From the NCBI GenBank assembly GCA_045649405.1, contig JAZRPW010000055.1, positions 1 to 21,540 of the forward strand: a stretch of DNA of 21,540 bases. Direction: 5' to 3'. Position 1 is the first letter of the stretch. Each line of letters opens with the position of its first letter. Below, piece by piece: positions 5,216 through 13,845 of the stretch. This DNA is from RUG11462 sp045649405 (GTDB lineage Bacteria; Bacillota; Clostridia; Oscillospirales; Acutalibacteraceae). Both the position numbers and the translations under genes were made by a program. Below the pieces are notes generated by a model that was given only the letters and a program-made list of their open reading frames with translations, had not been told where the DNA came from and made no database searches.

Positions 5216-5653
5216 ATGGACTTTTTTGCAAAAACTTTTGAACAACTTACAACTAATGAGTTGTATGAAATTTTAAAATCAAGAATGCAAATTTTCTTGC
5301 TTGAACAAAACATTGTTTGCCTTGACCTTGACGATGTTGATTATAAAGCTAAACATTATTTTTTAATTGAAGAAAATAAAATTTTGGCTTATTTAAGAGC
5401 TTTTTATTGTGATGAAAACAAAATCAAAATTGGCAGAGTGCTAAGTATGACTCACAATCAAGGTCACGGCACAGTGCTTGTGAACAATGTTATTGACTGC
5501 ATTAAATTGAACGAAAACTGTAACACAATATGCGTTAGTGCACAAATTGGTGCAGTTAAGTTTTATGAAAAATTTGGCTTTAAATGTCTTTCTGATGAAT
5601 ATTTAGAAGAGAATATTCCACACATTTATATGGAACTTGATTTTAAAAAATAG
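5216..5653 (+). CDS. GNAT-family N-acetyltransferase, ElaA type
   Basis: This encodes 145 residues, the usual length of the ElaA group of acetyl-CoA-dependent N-acetyltransferases. Group features in order are an N-terminal F-x-Q-L-T-x-x-E-L-Y-E-I-L with R-x-x-I-F-x-x-E-Q (residues 8-31), a D-D-V-D-Y-x-A-x-H-Y segment (39-48), A-Y-L-R-A (58-62) and I-G-R-V (72-75). An acetyl-CoA loop Q-G-H-G follows (82-85), then V-K-F-Y-E-K-F-G-F near 113-121. The substrate is unknown. The enzyme should be cytoplasmic, with no signal peptide. The start is supported by AAAGGAG at good spacing. It precedes the ZIP transporter by 15 nt and shares its promoter and terminator. Confidence 0.88.
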   Translation: MDFFAKTFEQLTTNELYEILKSRMQIFLLEQNIVCLDLDDVDYKAKHYFLIEENKILAYLRAFYCDENKIKIGRVLSMTHNQGHGTVLVNNVIDCIKLNENCNTICVSAQIGAVKFYEKFGFKCLSDEYLEENIPHIYMELDFKK

Positions 5654-5668
5654 TTTTGGAGAATTGGA

Positions 5669-6421
5669 ATGAATATTGTTTTGTTAACGGCACTTGGCGT
5701 TGGATTTTCGACAGTAATCGGCTCGGTTATCGGCTTTGCTTTTAAAAAGATTTCTCACAAATTTTCTGACATTGTTTTATCATTTGCAGCAGGCGTAATG
5801 CTTGCGGCGGCGGTTATCGGCCTTGTTTTACCATCAATTGAATATGGTGGAAAATTCGGCATTGTAACAACAATTTTGGGCGTTTTTGCTGGTGCTTTTT
5901 GTATTAATATTATTGACAAACTTGTACCACATCTTCACAGATTTGTTGGTGTTGATGGTGATGGGCATAACAACTCAAACTTAAACAAAGTTTTGCTTTT
6001 TGTAACTGCAATTGCAATTCACAATTTACCAGAAGGCATTGCGGCGGGTGTTGGTTTTGGTACTGAAAACACAACTCAAGCGCTTCTTATTGCAGGTGGT
6101 ATTGCTTTGCAAAATGTGCCTGAAGGTATGGTTATTATCGCACCGATGTTAGCAGCAGGGGTTACACCACGCAAAACCTTTGTTTGTGCTTTAATAACCG
6201 GTTTGATTGAAGTTGTTGGTACTTTGCTAGGATATTTCGCAGTAGCAGTTTCATCTGTTATTTTGCCTTTTGCACTCTCGTTTGCAGGTGGCACAATGCT
6301 TTATGTAATTAGTGATGAAATGATACCAGAAACTCATGCGCATGGCCACGAAAAAGGTGCTACGTTTGCACTGCTAGTTGGTTTTTGTATTATGCTTTTA
6401 AGCGATGTTTTATTAGGTTAA
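5669..6421 (+). CDS. ZIP-family divalent metal transporter
   Basis: This encodes 250 residues, a typical length for bacterial ZIP (ZupT/GufA-like) transporters, which import zinc and related divalent metals. About eight membrane segments are visible. The family's metal-binding helices carry H-N-L-P-E-G (118-123) and Q-N-V-P-E-G (148-153). The second has Gln where many family members have His. A D-E-M-I-P-E-T-H-A-H-G-H-E stretch (216-228) adds His and acidic residues. A cytoplasmic loop near 86-102 is also His-rich (H-L-H and D-G-H). A GGAG site lies about 7 nt before the ATG. It follows the acetyltransferase and ends 5 nt before a bidirectional terminator shared with lacZ. Confidence 0.92.
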   Translation: MNIVLLTALGVGFSTVIGSVIGFAFKKISHKFSDIVLSFAAGVMLAAAVIGLVLPSIEYGGKFGIVTTILGVFAGAFCINIIDKLVPHLHRFVGVDGDGHNNSNLNKVLLFVTAIAIHNLPEGIAAGVGFGTENTTQALLIAGGIALQNVPEGMVIIAPMLAAGVTPRKTFVCALITGLIEVVGTLLGYFAVAVSSVILPFALSFAGGTMLYVISDEMIPETHAHGHEKGATFALLVGFCIMLLSDVLLG

Positions 6422-6425
6422 ATTT

Positions 6426-6456
6426 AAAAACGCACACCGTTTGGTGTGCGTTTTTT
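6426..6456. terminator. Bidirectional intrinsic terminator between converging genes
   Basis: AAAAACGCACACC (6426-6438) pairs with GGTGTGCGTTTTT (6443-6455) around GTTT. Poly-T on one side and poly-A on the other serve both the ZIP gene (+) and lacZ (-), whose stop codon begins 2 nt away. It shares the CACACC-N4-GGTGTG core. Confidence 0.93.
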
Positions 6457-6457
6457 G

Positions 6458-9454
6458 TTATACAATTGGGTTGATTGTGAATGAGAATTTAACTGGGTCT
6501 TTTGAATCGTGTGTGAACTCTTTGTGTACCGGTGCACCCCAAGAGTTGTCGCCGCCAACACCCTGCATAAATCCGTTAACAAACACTCTTGTGCAATAAA
6601 CATCTGGCAAATAGGTAGGTGTAATTGCAGTTTCGAGTTCGTCAGGTGTGTAACTAATTGCCGACATATCAAGTGTGTTTTCGGCTTTAAACTCTAAGCC
6701 AACACCGTCAGTATTAGTAACTTTCATCCAACGGGTTTGGTGTCTGTTGCCATATTCTTGTGGTCGCAAATATTTTGGCATTTGGTTTTCAACGTCAATT
6801 TGATAAATGCCAAGTTTACCACCGCTAAATTTATCAATGTATGTGTGTTCAGGGCCTAAACCATACCAACAAAGTCTGCCGAATTCTTTTTTAAGCGAAA
6901 TCATAAGACCTGCGCAAGGGAATTTAGGCATACCTTCAATTCCTTGATAATCATAATCAATTTTTAAACTACCATTCGAGAAAACAGTTGTTCTAACTGT
7001 TGCAAAAATCTCTTTATCAAAGAAAGGTTTGTATTTGCAGGTGAATTTAGCACCATCTTCAACCTCTTCTAATTTAAACTCAGTATAACGAGTTGTTGTG
7101 CTAACACCTTTCCACGCTGCACATTTATAGTCTGTTTCATTACCTCTGTCATTGTCAGTAACTGCACGCCAGAAATTAATTTTAACTGGTTCGTGAAGCA
7201 TTTCTTTGCCTTTGTATTTGTAAGAAATCATACTGCCACATTTGTTTGAGAATGAAACAATAAAATCTTTACCTTTAACGCTGTAAATTGGACCGCGGTT
7301 GTCAATAAGCTCGAGTGCGCCATCACACTTTTTAACTTCAGGTGCTACCTTTGTGATGCTAAATTGACCAAAACCAAGTTCAAAATCCTTTTGAGCATAA
7401 GCGGTGTCTTGTTTTAAATGCATACTTGCAATAACTGCAATTTCGCCAGAAAGTTCAGGTAATTTGTATTCATAAGTTGCAGTTTCTTTTGGCATTGCGC
7501 TAACATTAAAGTTAGAAGTTGAAACAACCTTTCCATCTTGCAAGAATGTGAGTTTGAAATCAAAAGCATCAAGGTTTGTAAACAAGTAATTGTTTTTAAT
7601 TTCAACCTTTTCTTCAAAAACATTAATATCAGCAAAGCAATAACATTTTTTAACTTCTTGCATTTCAGGTGAGTTTGTTCTGTCTGCATTTACAATACCA
7701 TTACCACAGAATGAAGTTTCGCCAAGGTTGTCAAACTGACCACCATAAGCAATATATTTCTTGCCGTTTACATCTGTTTTATAAATACCTTGGTCAATGT
7801 AATCCCAAATAAACGCACCCAAATAACCTTCGTGTTTTTCAAGAGCCAAATATTTAAACATGTCACCCATTGAGTTGCCCATACAATGTGCAAACTCAAC
7901 AATTAAATAAGGTTGTGTGTAGTCGCCATTTTCAAGTTGTTTTGCCAAATTGTCAGGGTTAGAATACATCATTGATTTAAAATCAGAAACACCTGTGTTG
8001 TCGCGTTTGCCGTGGCAAATACCCTCATAATGAACTGGTAAAGAGCCGTCAATTTCATCAATTTTTTGACGCATTTTCTTGAAGTTTTCGCCGTCATAAG
8101 ATTCGTTGCCCAAAGACCAAGAGAAAACACAAGCGTGGTTTTTGTCACGCATAACCATATTTTCTGCTCTGCGCACAACTGCACCTGTCCAGTAGTCCCA
8201 GTCGCCAGGAACTGTGTTTTCTTGGAACTGACCAGAATAATTCCAGCTACCGTGTGTTTCAAGGTTAGTTTCGTCCATTACATAAAGACCAAACTTGTCG
8301 CAAAGTTCATAGAAGTAAGGGTGGTTAGGGTAGTGTGATGTTCTAACGGCATTCATATTGTTTGCTTTAATGTTAATAACATCTTGCTCCATTTGCTCAC
8401 GAGTAATAGTTCTGCCGGTTTCTGCAGCAAATTCGTGACGGTTAACACCACGAATTTTCAAAACTTCGCCATTAACAAGAACTTTCAAACCGTCAACCTT
8501 AATATCTTTAAAACCAACATCATAAGAAAGGGTTTCATATTTATCGTTGATTGTGAGTGTGTAAAGATAAGGGTGTTCACAACTCCACAAGGTTGCGTTT
8601 TCAATTTCAAATGGCAAGCAAACACTTTGTGTTGAATTTGCAGGAACTTCAATTGTAATCGTTTCAGAAAATACATCAGAAAGTTTTGCTTTTAATGTGT
8701 AATCAACCTTTGCAGCAGTTGTGTTTTCAACCGATACAAACAAGTCACATTTAACATTTTTAAAGTCATCAGAAACCTTATATTTCAAATGGAAGTCTTG
8801 TAAATAAACCTTGTTTGTTCTGTACAAAACAACATCTCTAAAAATACCGAACATTCTCCAAAAATCTTGGTCTTCAAGCCAAGTTGCAGTTGAATATCTA
8901 AAAACTTTAACTGCAAGACGGTTTGTGCCTACTTTAACAAAATCGGTCAAATCAAATTCAGCAGGTGTGAAAGAATCTTCGCTGTAACCAACATATTCGC
9001 CGTTCATAAATACAGCAAACGCAGTTTCAACACCTTGGAAACAAATAACCTTTCGATCACTCTTTTTAAAGTTTGCAGGCAACTCAAAATCCAAAACGTA
9101 ATAGCCGGTTGGAATGTTTTTTGGAATGTCAGGTTGCTCTAATTTTTCTGTACCATTAAAGGTAAAGCCAGCATTAATGTAATAAGGGTCACGCTTGTCA
9201 GTTTGAAGTTCAATTTCTGAAGGAACTGCAATGAAATCCCAATTTGAAACATCGAATTCAGGACTTTCAAAACCTTTAAAATCATCTTGTCTTTCAGAGT
9301 AATTGAATTTCCAATTGCCATTCAAATAAACCGCAGTTGGATTTTCGCCTTCAAAACAATAAGGTTTGTCACTACGCAAATTTGTGTGTGGCTCAACTGT
9401 GTTTTGCTCAAAAATGCGAGGGTTCGCAAGTATTTTCATATCAAAGTTTTTCAT
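6458..9454 (-). CDS. lacZ: Beta-galactosidase, glycoside hydrolase family 2
   Basis: This encodes 998 residues, full length for LacZ. It hydrolyses terminal beta-D-galactosides such as lactose and has no signal peptide, so it should be cytoplasmic. The order matches the family: N-terminal sugar-binding jelly-roll (about 40-215), immunoglobulin-like domain, TIM barrel (about 330-620), a further beta domain, then the Bgal_small_N domain (about 730-998). Catalytic residues are visible: acid/base Glu451 in S-L-G-N-E-S and nucleophile Glu520 in V-E-F-A-H-C-M-G-N-S. The common A-H-A-M reads A-H-C-M. AGGAG lies 9 nt before the ATG, partly inside a small CCTAA/TTAGG dyad. It appears monocistronic, with its own promoter at 9494-9522 and no permease or regulator beside it. 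Confidence 0.97.
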   Translation of the reverse strand: MKNFDMKILANPRIFEQNTVEPHTNLRSDKPYCFEGENPTAVYLNGNWKFNYSERQDDFKGFESPEFDVSNWDFIAVPSEIELQTDKRDPYYINAGFTFNGTEKLEQPDIPKNIPTGYYVLDFELPANFKKSDRKVICFQGVETAFAVFMNGEYVGYSEDSFTPAEFDLTDFVKVGTNRLAVKVFRYSTATWLEDQDFWRMFGIFRDVVLYRTNKVYLQDFHLKYKVSDDFKNVKCDLFVSVENTTAAKVDYTLKAKLSDVFSETITIEVPANSTQSVCLPFEIENATLWSCEHPYLYTLTINDKYETLSYDVGFKDIKVDGLKVLVNGEVLKIRGVNRHEFAAETGRTITREQMEQDVINIKANNMNAVRTSHYPNHPYFYELCDKFGLYVMDETNLETHGSWNYSGQFQENTVPGDWDYWTGAVVRRAENMVMRDKNHACVFSWSLGNESYDGENFKKMRQKIDEIDGSLPVHYEGICHGKRDNTGVSDFKSMMYSNPDNLAKQLENGDYTQPYLIVEFAHCMGNSMGDMFKYLALEKHEGYLGAFIWDYIDQGIYKTDVNGKKYIAYGGQFDNLGETSFCGNGIVNADRTNSPEMQEVKKCYCFADINVFEEKVEIKNNYLFTNLDAFDFKLTFLQDGKVVSTSNFNVSAMPKETATYEYKLPELSGEIAVIASMHLKQDTAYAQKDFELGFGQFSITKVAPEVKKCDGALELIDNRGPIYSVKGKDFIVSFSNKCGSMISYKYKGKEMLHEPVKINFWRAVTDNDRGNETDYKCAAWKGVSTTTRYTEFKLEEVEDGAKFTCKYKPFFDKEIFATVRTTVFSNGSLKIDYDYQGIEGMPKFPCAGLMISLKKEFGRLCWYGLGPEHTYIDKFSGGKLGIYQIDVENQMPKYLRPQEYGNRHQTRWMKVTNTDGVGLEFKAENTLDMSAISYTPDELETAITPTYLPDVYCTRVFVNGFMQGVGGDNSWGAPVHKEFTHDSKDPVKFSFTINPIV

Positions 9455-9493
9455 TAAATATCACTCCTAAAATTAGGTTATTTTACTATATAA

Positions 9494-9522
9494 AGAATAC
9501 CACAACATCAAAAATAATGCAA
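9494..9522 (-). promoter_or_regulatory. lacZ promoter, extended -10 type
   Basis: On the minus strand, TTGCAT (9522-9517), a 17-nt spacer and TATTCT (9499-9494) form the promoter. TGG directly before the -10 makes it an extended -10. It gives a leader of about 30 nt. It stands back to back with the trmB promoter 8 nt away. No clear catabolite-repression (cre) site was seen. Confidence 0.6.
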
Positions 9523-9530
9523 TAAAAATA

Positions 9531-9559
9531 TTGTTAAATTAAACAGTATATGATATAAT
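9531..9559 (+). promoter_or_regulatory. Promoter of the trmB operon
   Basis: TTGTTA (9531-9536), a 17-nt spacer and TATAAT (9554-9559) form the promoter. The ribosome binding site AAGGTGAT and the ATG at 9577 follow closely, so the leader is very short. Confidence 0.7.
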
Positions 9560-9576
9560 CAAAAAAGGTGATAAAA

Positions 9577-10257
9577 ATGCGAATGAGAAGAAAAAGAAAT
9601 TTAGACTCAAGAATTGAAAAATGCGAGGGATTTTTTCTTGATTTAAATGATGAAGAAAATAGAGATTTGCGAACATTACAAGCAGACAAACTTTTTGATT
9701 ACAGCGAACTTTTTGGCAACCAGAATCCAGTTGTTTTAGAAATTGGTTGTGGCAAAGGCAGATTTGCTTGTACACTTGCAAAACAAAACCCAAACATTAA
9801 TATCATTGCTGTTGAAAAGGTTGACAATGTGTTGATTTCTGCTGCAGAAACTGCAAAAGAAATGGGGCTTGAAAACATAAAGTTTTTGTGCTGTGGCGCA
9901 GAGTATTTGCCAAGATTTTTAAAAGAGCAATCAATTGAAACTTTGTATCTCAATTTCTCTTGTCCATATCCAAAAAATCGTTATGAAAGCCATCGCTTGA
10001 CCCATAAAGGCTACTTGGAAATTTACAAAAAACTTTTAAAGCCAGGCGCTTATATTTATCAAAAAACTGACAACATTCATTTCTTTGAATATTCATTAAA
10101 AAGTTTTACTGACAATGGTTTTTACATAAATAACATCTCACTTGATTTGCACAAATCAGACATTGAAGGCAACATTATGACCGAGTATGAAGAAAAGTTT
10201 TCGTCTCTTGGATTTCCAATTTATTATCTTAAAACGAGTTTAACAAAAGGGGAGTAA
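9577..10257 (+). CDS. trmB: tRNA (guanine46-N7)-methyltransferase
   Basis: This encodes 226 residues, a normal length for TrmB, which uses S-adenosylmethionine to make m7G46 in the variable loop of tRNAs. The N-terminus M-R-M-R-R-K-R is typical of the family. Because AAGGTGAT lies 5 nt upstream, the ATG at 9577 is preferred over the GTG at 9568, which would lie inside the ribosome binding site. The SAM-binding motif E-I-G-C-G-K-G spans 55-61. The family signature F-S-D-P-W-P-K-x-R-H appears here as F-S-C-P-Y-P-K-N-R-Y (127-136), followed by H-R-L-T. The Asp of that signature is replaced by Cys, which is uncommon. It is the first gene of a four-gene run, with only 2 nt to the next start codon. 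Confidence 0.92.
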   Translation: MRMRRKRNLDSRIEKCEGFFLDLNDEENRDLRTLQADKLFDYSELFGNQNPVVLEIGCGKGRFACTLAKQNPNINIIAVEKVDNVLISAAETAKEMGLENIKFLCCGAEYLPRFLKEQSIETLYLNFSCPYPKNRYESHRLTHKGYLEIYKKLLKPGAYIYQKTDNIHFFEYSLKSFTDNGFYINNISLDLHKSDIEGNIMTEYEEKFSSLGFPIYYLKTSLTKGE

Positions 10258-10259
10258 AA

Positions 10260-10880
10260 ATGGGGAAATACATTGCTTTAACATTTGATGATGGACCGAA
10301 TTTAGTTGCAACACCTGCAGTTTTAGAAAGAGTAAAAAAGTATAATATAACTGCAACTTTTTTTGTTAATGGTATGCATATAACAGATGAAACTGCGTCT
10401 GTTATGAAACAAGCGTATGATATGGGTTGTGAAATTGAAAATCATTCGCAAAATCATTTGCATATGGACAAAATTTCAAAAGAAGAAATTTTAGATGAAA
10501 TCAAGAAAACTGATGATTTAATTGAAAAATACATTGGTAAAAAACCTACTTATTTTCGCCCTCCATTTATTGACGTTAACGAGTTAATGCACGAAGTTAT
10601 TGACCATACATTTATTTGTGGTCATTGTCCGAATGATTGGGACCCTAATGTTAATTCACAAGAAACTGCAAAGGGCGTTATTGAAACAACTAAAGATGGT
10701 GGTATTATCTTGCTTCATGATTCGGCGCATAATATTAAAACAGCTTACGCGCTTGATGAAATAATACCAGCTCTTTTAGATGATGGGTTTGAATTTGTAA
10801 CGGTTTCAAAGTTGTTTGAAATATTTAAAACAGAGAAAAAACGTGGAACAATATATTCTAACGTTAAGGAGCAAATATGA
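10260..10880 (+). CDS. CE4 (NodB) polysaccharide deacetylase-like protein
   Basis: This encodes 206 residues that are almost only the NodB domain. Motifs in order are T-F-D-D-G-P (8-13, base and metal Asp), H62-S-Q-N-H66 (metal site), F-R-P-P-F (99-103), D-W-D-P (126-129) and L-L-H-D (151-154). All catalytic and metal positions are present, so an N- or O-deacetylase using a divalent metal is expected. There is no signal peptide or membrane segment. That is unusual for peptidoglycan deacetylases and suggests a cytoplasmic substrate or non-classical use. GGGGAG precedes the ATG closely. The stop overlaps the start of the SbcD-like gene (ATGA), so the two are translationally coupled. Confidence 0.9.
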   Translation: MGKYIALTFDDGPNLVATPAVLERVKKYNITATFFVNGMHITDETASVMKQAYDMGCEIENHSQNHLHMDKISKEEILDEIKKTDDLIEKYIGKKPTYFRPPFIDVNELMHEVIDHTFICGHCPNDWDPNVNSQETAKGVIETTKDGGIILLHDSAHNIKTAYALDEIIPALLDDGFEFVTVSKLFEIFKTEKKRGTIYSNVKEQI

Positions 10881-11923
10881 AAATTATTCATTTGGCAGAT
10901 GTCCATTTAGATTCAAAATTGAACAGTCATTTGTCTATTGAAAAGGCAAAACTAAGAAAATCTGAAATCTTGTTATCATTCGGCAAGGTTGTTGATTATG
11001 CAGTGCAAAACGGTGTGACGGTTGTTATCATTGCAGGTGATTTGTTTGACTCAAACAAAACTTTAAAATCAACAGAAAAATTCCTTTTTGAAAAAATTGC
11101 AGCCGCAAGCGGTGTTGATTTTATCTATCAAAAAGGCAACCACGATGATAAAATTGAGTTTTCACTTGATGTTCCAGAAAATTTTAAACAGGTTGATAAT
11201 GGCTTTAACCGTTTTGATTATGATAATGTTTCAATTGGTACAATTGGTCTTGAACAAGACAATTTTTTAAAAATCAATTTTGATAAAGAAAATTACAACA
11301 TTGCTGTAATGCACGGCACACTTGGTAATTCATCTGACGAGTTTTACATTAACCCAAAACTCTTGCAAAACAGAGGTATTGATTATTTAGCTCTCGGTCA
11401 TATTCACAAATCAAGTGAAGGCGTGATTGATGACAGAGCAAAGTATAGATATGCGGGTTGTTTAGATGGCAGGGGCTTTGATGAATGCGGTCAAAAAGGT
11501 TTTTATGTGCTTGATACTGATGAAAAAACAGAAGAATTCGTGCCAATGTCTTCAAGGGTTATTTTTGAATTTCAAATTGATGTTACTGATTTAAATTCAA
11601 CAGTAGAAATAATTGAAAAAATCAAAGAGCAAACCAAAGACATTGATGCGCAAAACTTGGTTAGAGTTGTCCTTTGTGGCAAAACACATGAAGATGAAGT
11701 TGAAGAACAATTAATCAAATCAAGTTTTGATGACGCATTTTTCTGTTTTAATTTGAAAAACGAAACAACTGTTTTTTATGACTTCGAAAGTTATAAAAAT
11801 GACATCTCATTAAAAGGCGAGTTTATGCGCTTGATTGCAGATGAAGAGTTGGAAGAAACAATTAAACAAAAGGCAATTTCTGCAGTAATGAGTGCGCTTA
11901 ATTCGGAGGATTTGAAGATATGA
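10877..11923 (+). CDS. SbcD/YhaO-like metallophosphoesterase (DNA exonuclease family)
   Basis: This encodes 348 residues. The N-terminal half has the calcineurin-like phosphoesterase motifs of SbcD/Mre11-type nucleases: D8-x-H10 (L-A-D-V-H-L-D), G54-D55-L-F-D, G87-N-H-D90, M145-H-G and G174-H-I-H177. The order and spacing match the SbcD/YhaO group, and a C-terminal capping region of about 130 residues follows. Its partner should be the ATPase encoded next, with which it shares an ATGA overlap (11920-11923). By analogy with SbcCD the pair may process DNA ends or hairpins. That function has not been shown for this subgroup. The 4-nt overlap with the deacetylase gene makes it the third of four coupled genes. 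Confidence 0.88.
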   Translation: MKIIHLADVHLDSKLNSHLSIEKAKLRKSEILLSFGKVVDYAVQNGVTVVIIAGDLFDSNKTLKSTEKFLFEKIAAASGVDFIYQKGNHDDKIEFSLDVPENFKQVDNGFNRFDYDNVSIGTIGLEQDNFLKINFDKENYNIAVMHGTLGNSSDEFYINPKLLQNRGIDYLALGHIHKSSEGVIDDRAKYRYAGCLDGRGFDECGQKGFYVLDTDEKTEEFVPMSSRVIFEFQIDVTDLNSTVEIIEKIKEQTKDIDAQNLVRVVLCGKTHEDEVEEQLIKSSFDDAFFCFNLKNETTVFYDFESYKNDISLKGEFMRLIADEELEETIKQKAISAVMSALNSEDLKI

Positions 11924-13845
11924 AAATTAACAAACTTTATATTAACAACTTCGGAAAATTAAGTGATTATTCATTAGATTTTAGCGAGAATTTAACAGTA
12001 ATTAATGAGAATAACGGCTTTGGTAAATCAACACTTTGTGCCTTTATCAAAGCAATGTTTTACGGTCTTTCAACCACTCGTAGCAAAGATTTAAATGAGA
12101 ACGACCGAGCAAAATTCACCCCTTGGCAGGGTGGCGCTTTTGGTGGCAGTTTGGAATTTTCAACTGATAAAGGTGAATTTAGAATTGAGCGTACTTTTGG
12201 CGCAAAATCTTCGGCTGATACCTGCGTGGTTTTTGACCTTAAAACAGGCAAAGTTACCGATGAATTTTCTGAAAACATTGGCGAAGAATTGTTTTTGGTT
12301 GATGTCAAAGGCTTTGAGCGAAGTGTCTTTGTTGACAGCACATTAAAAAGCGATAAAATGCCAATTTCAGTTTCATCTCGTTTGTCAGGTCTTGTTGATA
12401 ATACTGATGATTTGAGTGATTTTGAAACTGCACATTCAGTTTTGGTTAAGCGTTTAAGACAGTATGCAACAACAGGTAATCGTGGTATTGTTTATGATAA
12501 AAAAAGAGAGATAATTGAACTTAAACAAAAATGCGAAAAAGCACTTGGTGCAAAAGAGCAAATTGATGATTTGTCCCAAAAATTATCACGCCTTAAACAA
12601 AAGAAAGAAATGGCAGAAACTGAACTTAAAAAGGTTAGAGAAGCCATTACTCAAAACTCTTCTTTTGATGTTGTGAAAGAAAAACAAAAGCATTATGCTT
12701 CGCTTTGTCAAACTGCTGAAACTGCCAAAACTCAAAAGATTGCACTAGAGCAAAAATATGGCGGAAAAGTGCCAAATGATGATGATGTTTCTAACATTGA
12801 AAAATGTTTTGAAAATGTGCAAATTGCAAAAACAGAAATGCAAAATAAATCTAACAGTGGCTCAAACGCAATTATTAACATTATTGTTTATGCAGTTGCA
12901 GTTGTGCTTGCAGTTTTAGGTTTTGTGCTTAATTTCAAACTTGTTTTGCTTCCAATTGCAGTGGCAGTTGCTGTTTTAAACTTGGTTGTTGACTTGTGTT
13001 TGAAATCTAAAAAGAAATCAGCAGAAAGCAAAAAAGAGCAAAATTTGAATGATAGTTTAGAAGCGCTCGAAAAAACATTATCACAATTTTTACTTGAAAT
13101 GAGTGATGATTATTCAAGCGTGATTAGTGCTTTGCGTAGCGACTTGTTGGAATTTAACATTGCTAACAAAAATTATAATGAAGCAACTACCAAAGCGGCT
13201 GAGTATTACGAGCAAGAAAACTTAGGTCAAGCAGGGGAAAATATGCCAAAACTTGACACCGAAGAATTAAAGGTCACAGAGAACAAATTAACCCAAACTC
13301 TTGATGAAACTTCGGCAGATGTTTTGAGAATTTCAAGTGAAATTGACAGACTTGAACTTGCAGTTGATTCTTTGGCAGATGTTGAATACAACCTTGAAAT
13401 TGCAATGAATGAGTACAACCTTGCAGTTGAAAATTACAACGCAATTAATGCGGGTATTGAAATTTTGACAAAAGCAAAAGAAAACCTTTCAAGCAAATAC
13501 AAATACAAAATTGAAAAAGAGTTTTCAAAAACAATTGACTTTTTGTCATCTGGCAGAATTTCTGATGTTTTAATGTCAAGTGATTTGGATGTTTCAGTTA
13601 GAGAATCGGGAATGTCACGTGAACTTGAATCATTCTCAACAGGTACAAAAGCGCTTGTTGAAATCGCCCTTAGACTAAGTCTTGTTGAATCACTTTTTGA
13701 AAATGAAAAAAGCTTTATAATTTTAGATGATACTTTTGTTCATTTAGATGATGAAATCTTCAAAAGTGTGTCAGAAAAAATTAAAGAATTGAGCCAAAAT
13801 ACTCAAATAATTTACTTAACATGCACAAAAAGCAGAACTTTCTAA
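11920..13845 (+). CDS. SbcC/YhaN-like ATPase with a central membrane hairpin
   Basis: This encodes 641 residues. The Walker A loop reads N-N-G-F-G-K-S-T (31-38), with Glu at the position of the usual first Gly. The segment A-F-I-K-A-M-F-Y-G-L (41-50) follows, typical of the clostridial SbcC-like group. The centre is coiled coil (about 185-280 and 370-530), interrupted by two hydrophobic segments near 316-337 and 340-360. The protein would thus be tied to the membrane in the middle of its coiled coil, as in Bacillus YhaN. A signature S-F-S-T-G-T-K-A-L near 568-576 and Walker B F-I-I-L-D-D-T near 600-606 close the ATPase. It is shorter than SbcC or YhaN, which have about 950-1050 residues. It partners the SbcD-like nuclease before it. 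The transcription terminator is built from its last codons. Confidence 0.85.
   Translation: MKINKLYINNFGKLSDYSLDFSENLTVINENNGFGKSTLCAFIKAMFYGLSTTRSKDLNENDRAKFTPWQGGAFGGSLEFSTDKGEFRIERTFGAKSSADTCVVFDLKTGKVTDEFSENIGEELFLVDVKGFERSVFVDSTLKSDKMPISVSSRLSGLVDNTDDLSDFETAHSVLVKRLRQYATTGNRGIVYDKKREIIELKQKCEKALGAKEQIDDLSQKLSRLKQKKEMAETELKKVREAITQNSSFDVVKEKQKHYASLCQTAETAKTQKIALEQKYGGKVPNDDDVSNIEKCFENVQIAKTEMQNKSNSGSNAIINIIVYAVAVVLAVLGFVLNFKLVLLPIAVAVAVLNLVVDLCLKSKKKSAESKKEQNLNDSLEALEKTLSQFLLEMSDDYSSVISALRSDLLEFNIANKNYNEATTKAAEYYEQENLGQAGENMPKLDTEELKVTENKLTQTLDETSADVLRISSEIDRLELAVDSLADVEYNLEIAMNEYNLAVENYNAINAGIEILTKAKENLSSKYKYKIEKEFSKTIDFLSSGRISDVLMSSDLDVSVRESGMSRELESFSTGTKALVEIALRLSLVESLFENEKSFIILDDTFVHLDDEIFKSVSEKIKELSQNTQIIYLTCTKSRTF

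Noticed and set aside
9466..9477. CCTAA/TTAGG dyad at the lacZ ribosome binding site as an operator
   Set aside because: Only 5-bp arms with a 2-nt centre in AT-rich sequence; too weak to call beyond a possible small hairpin.
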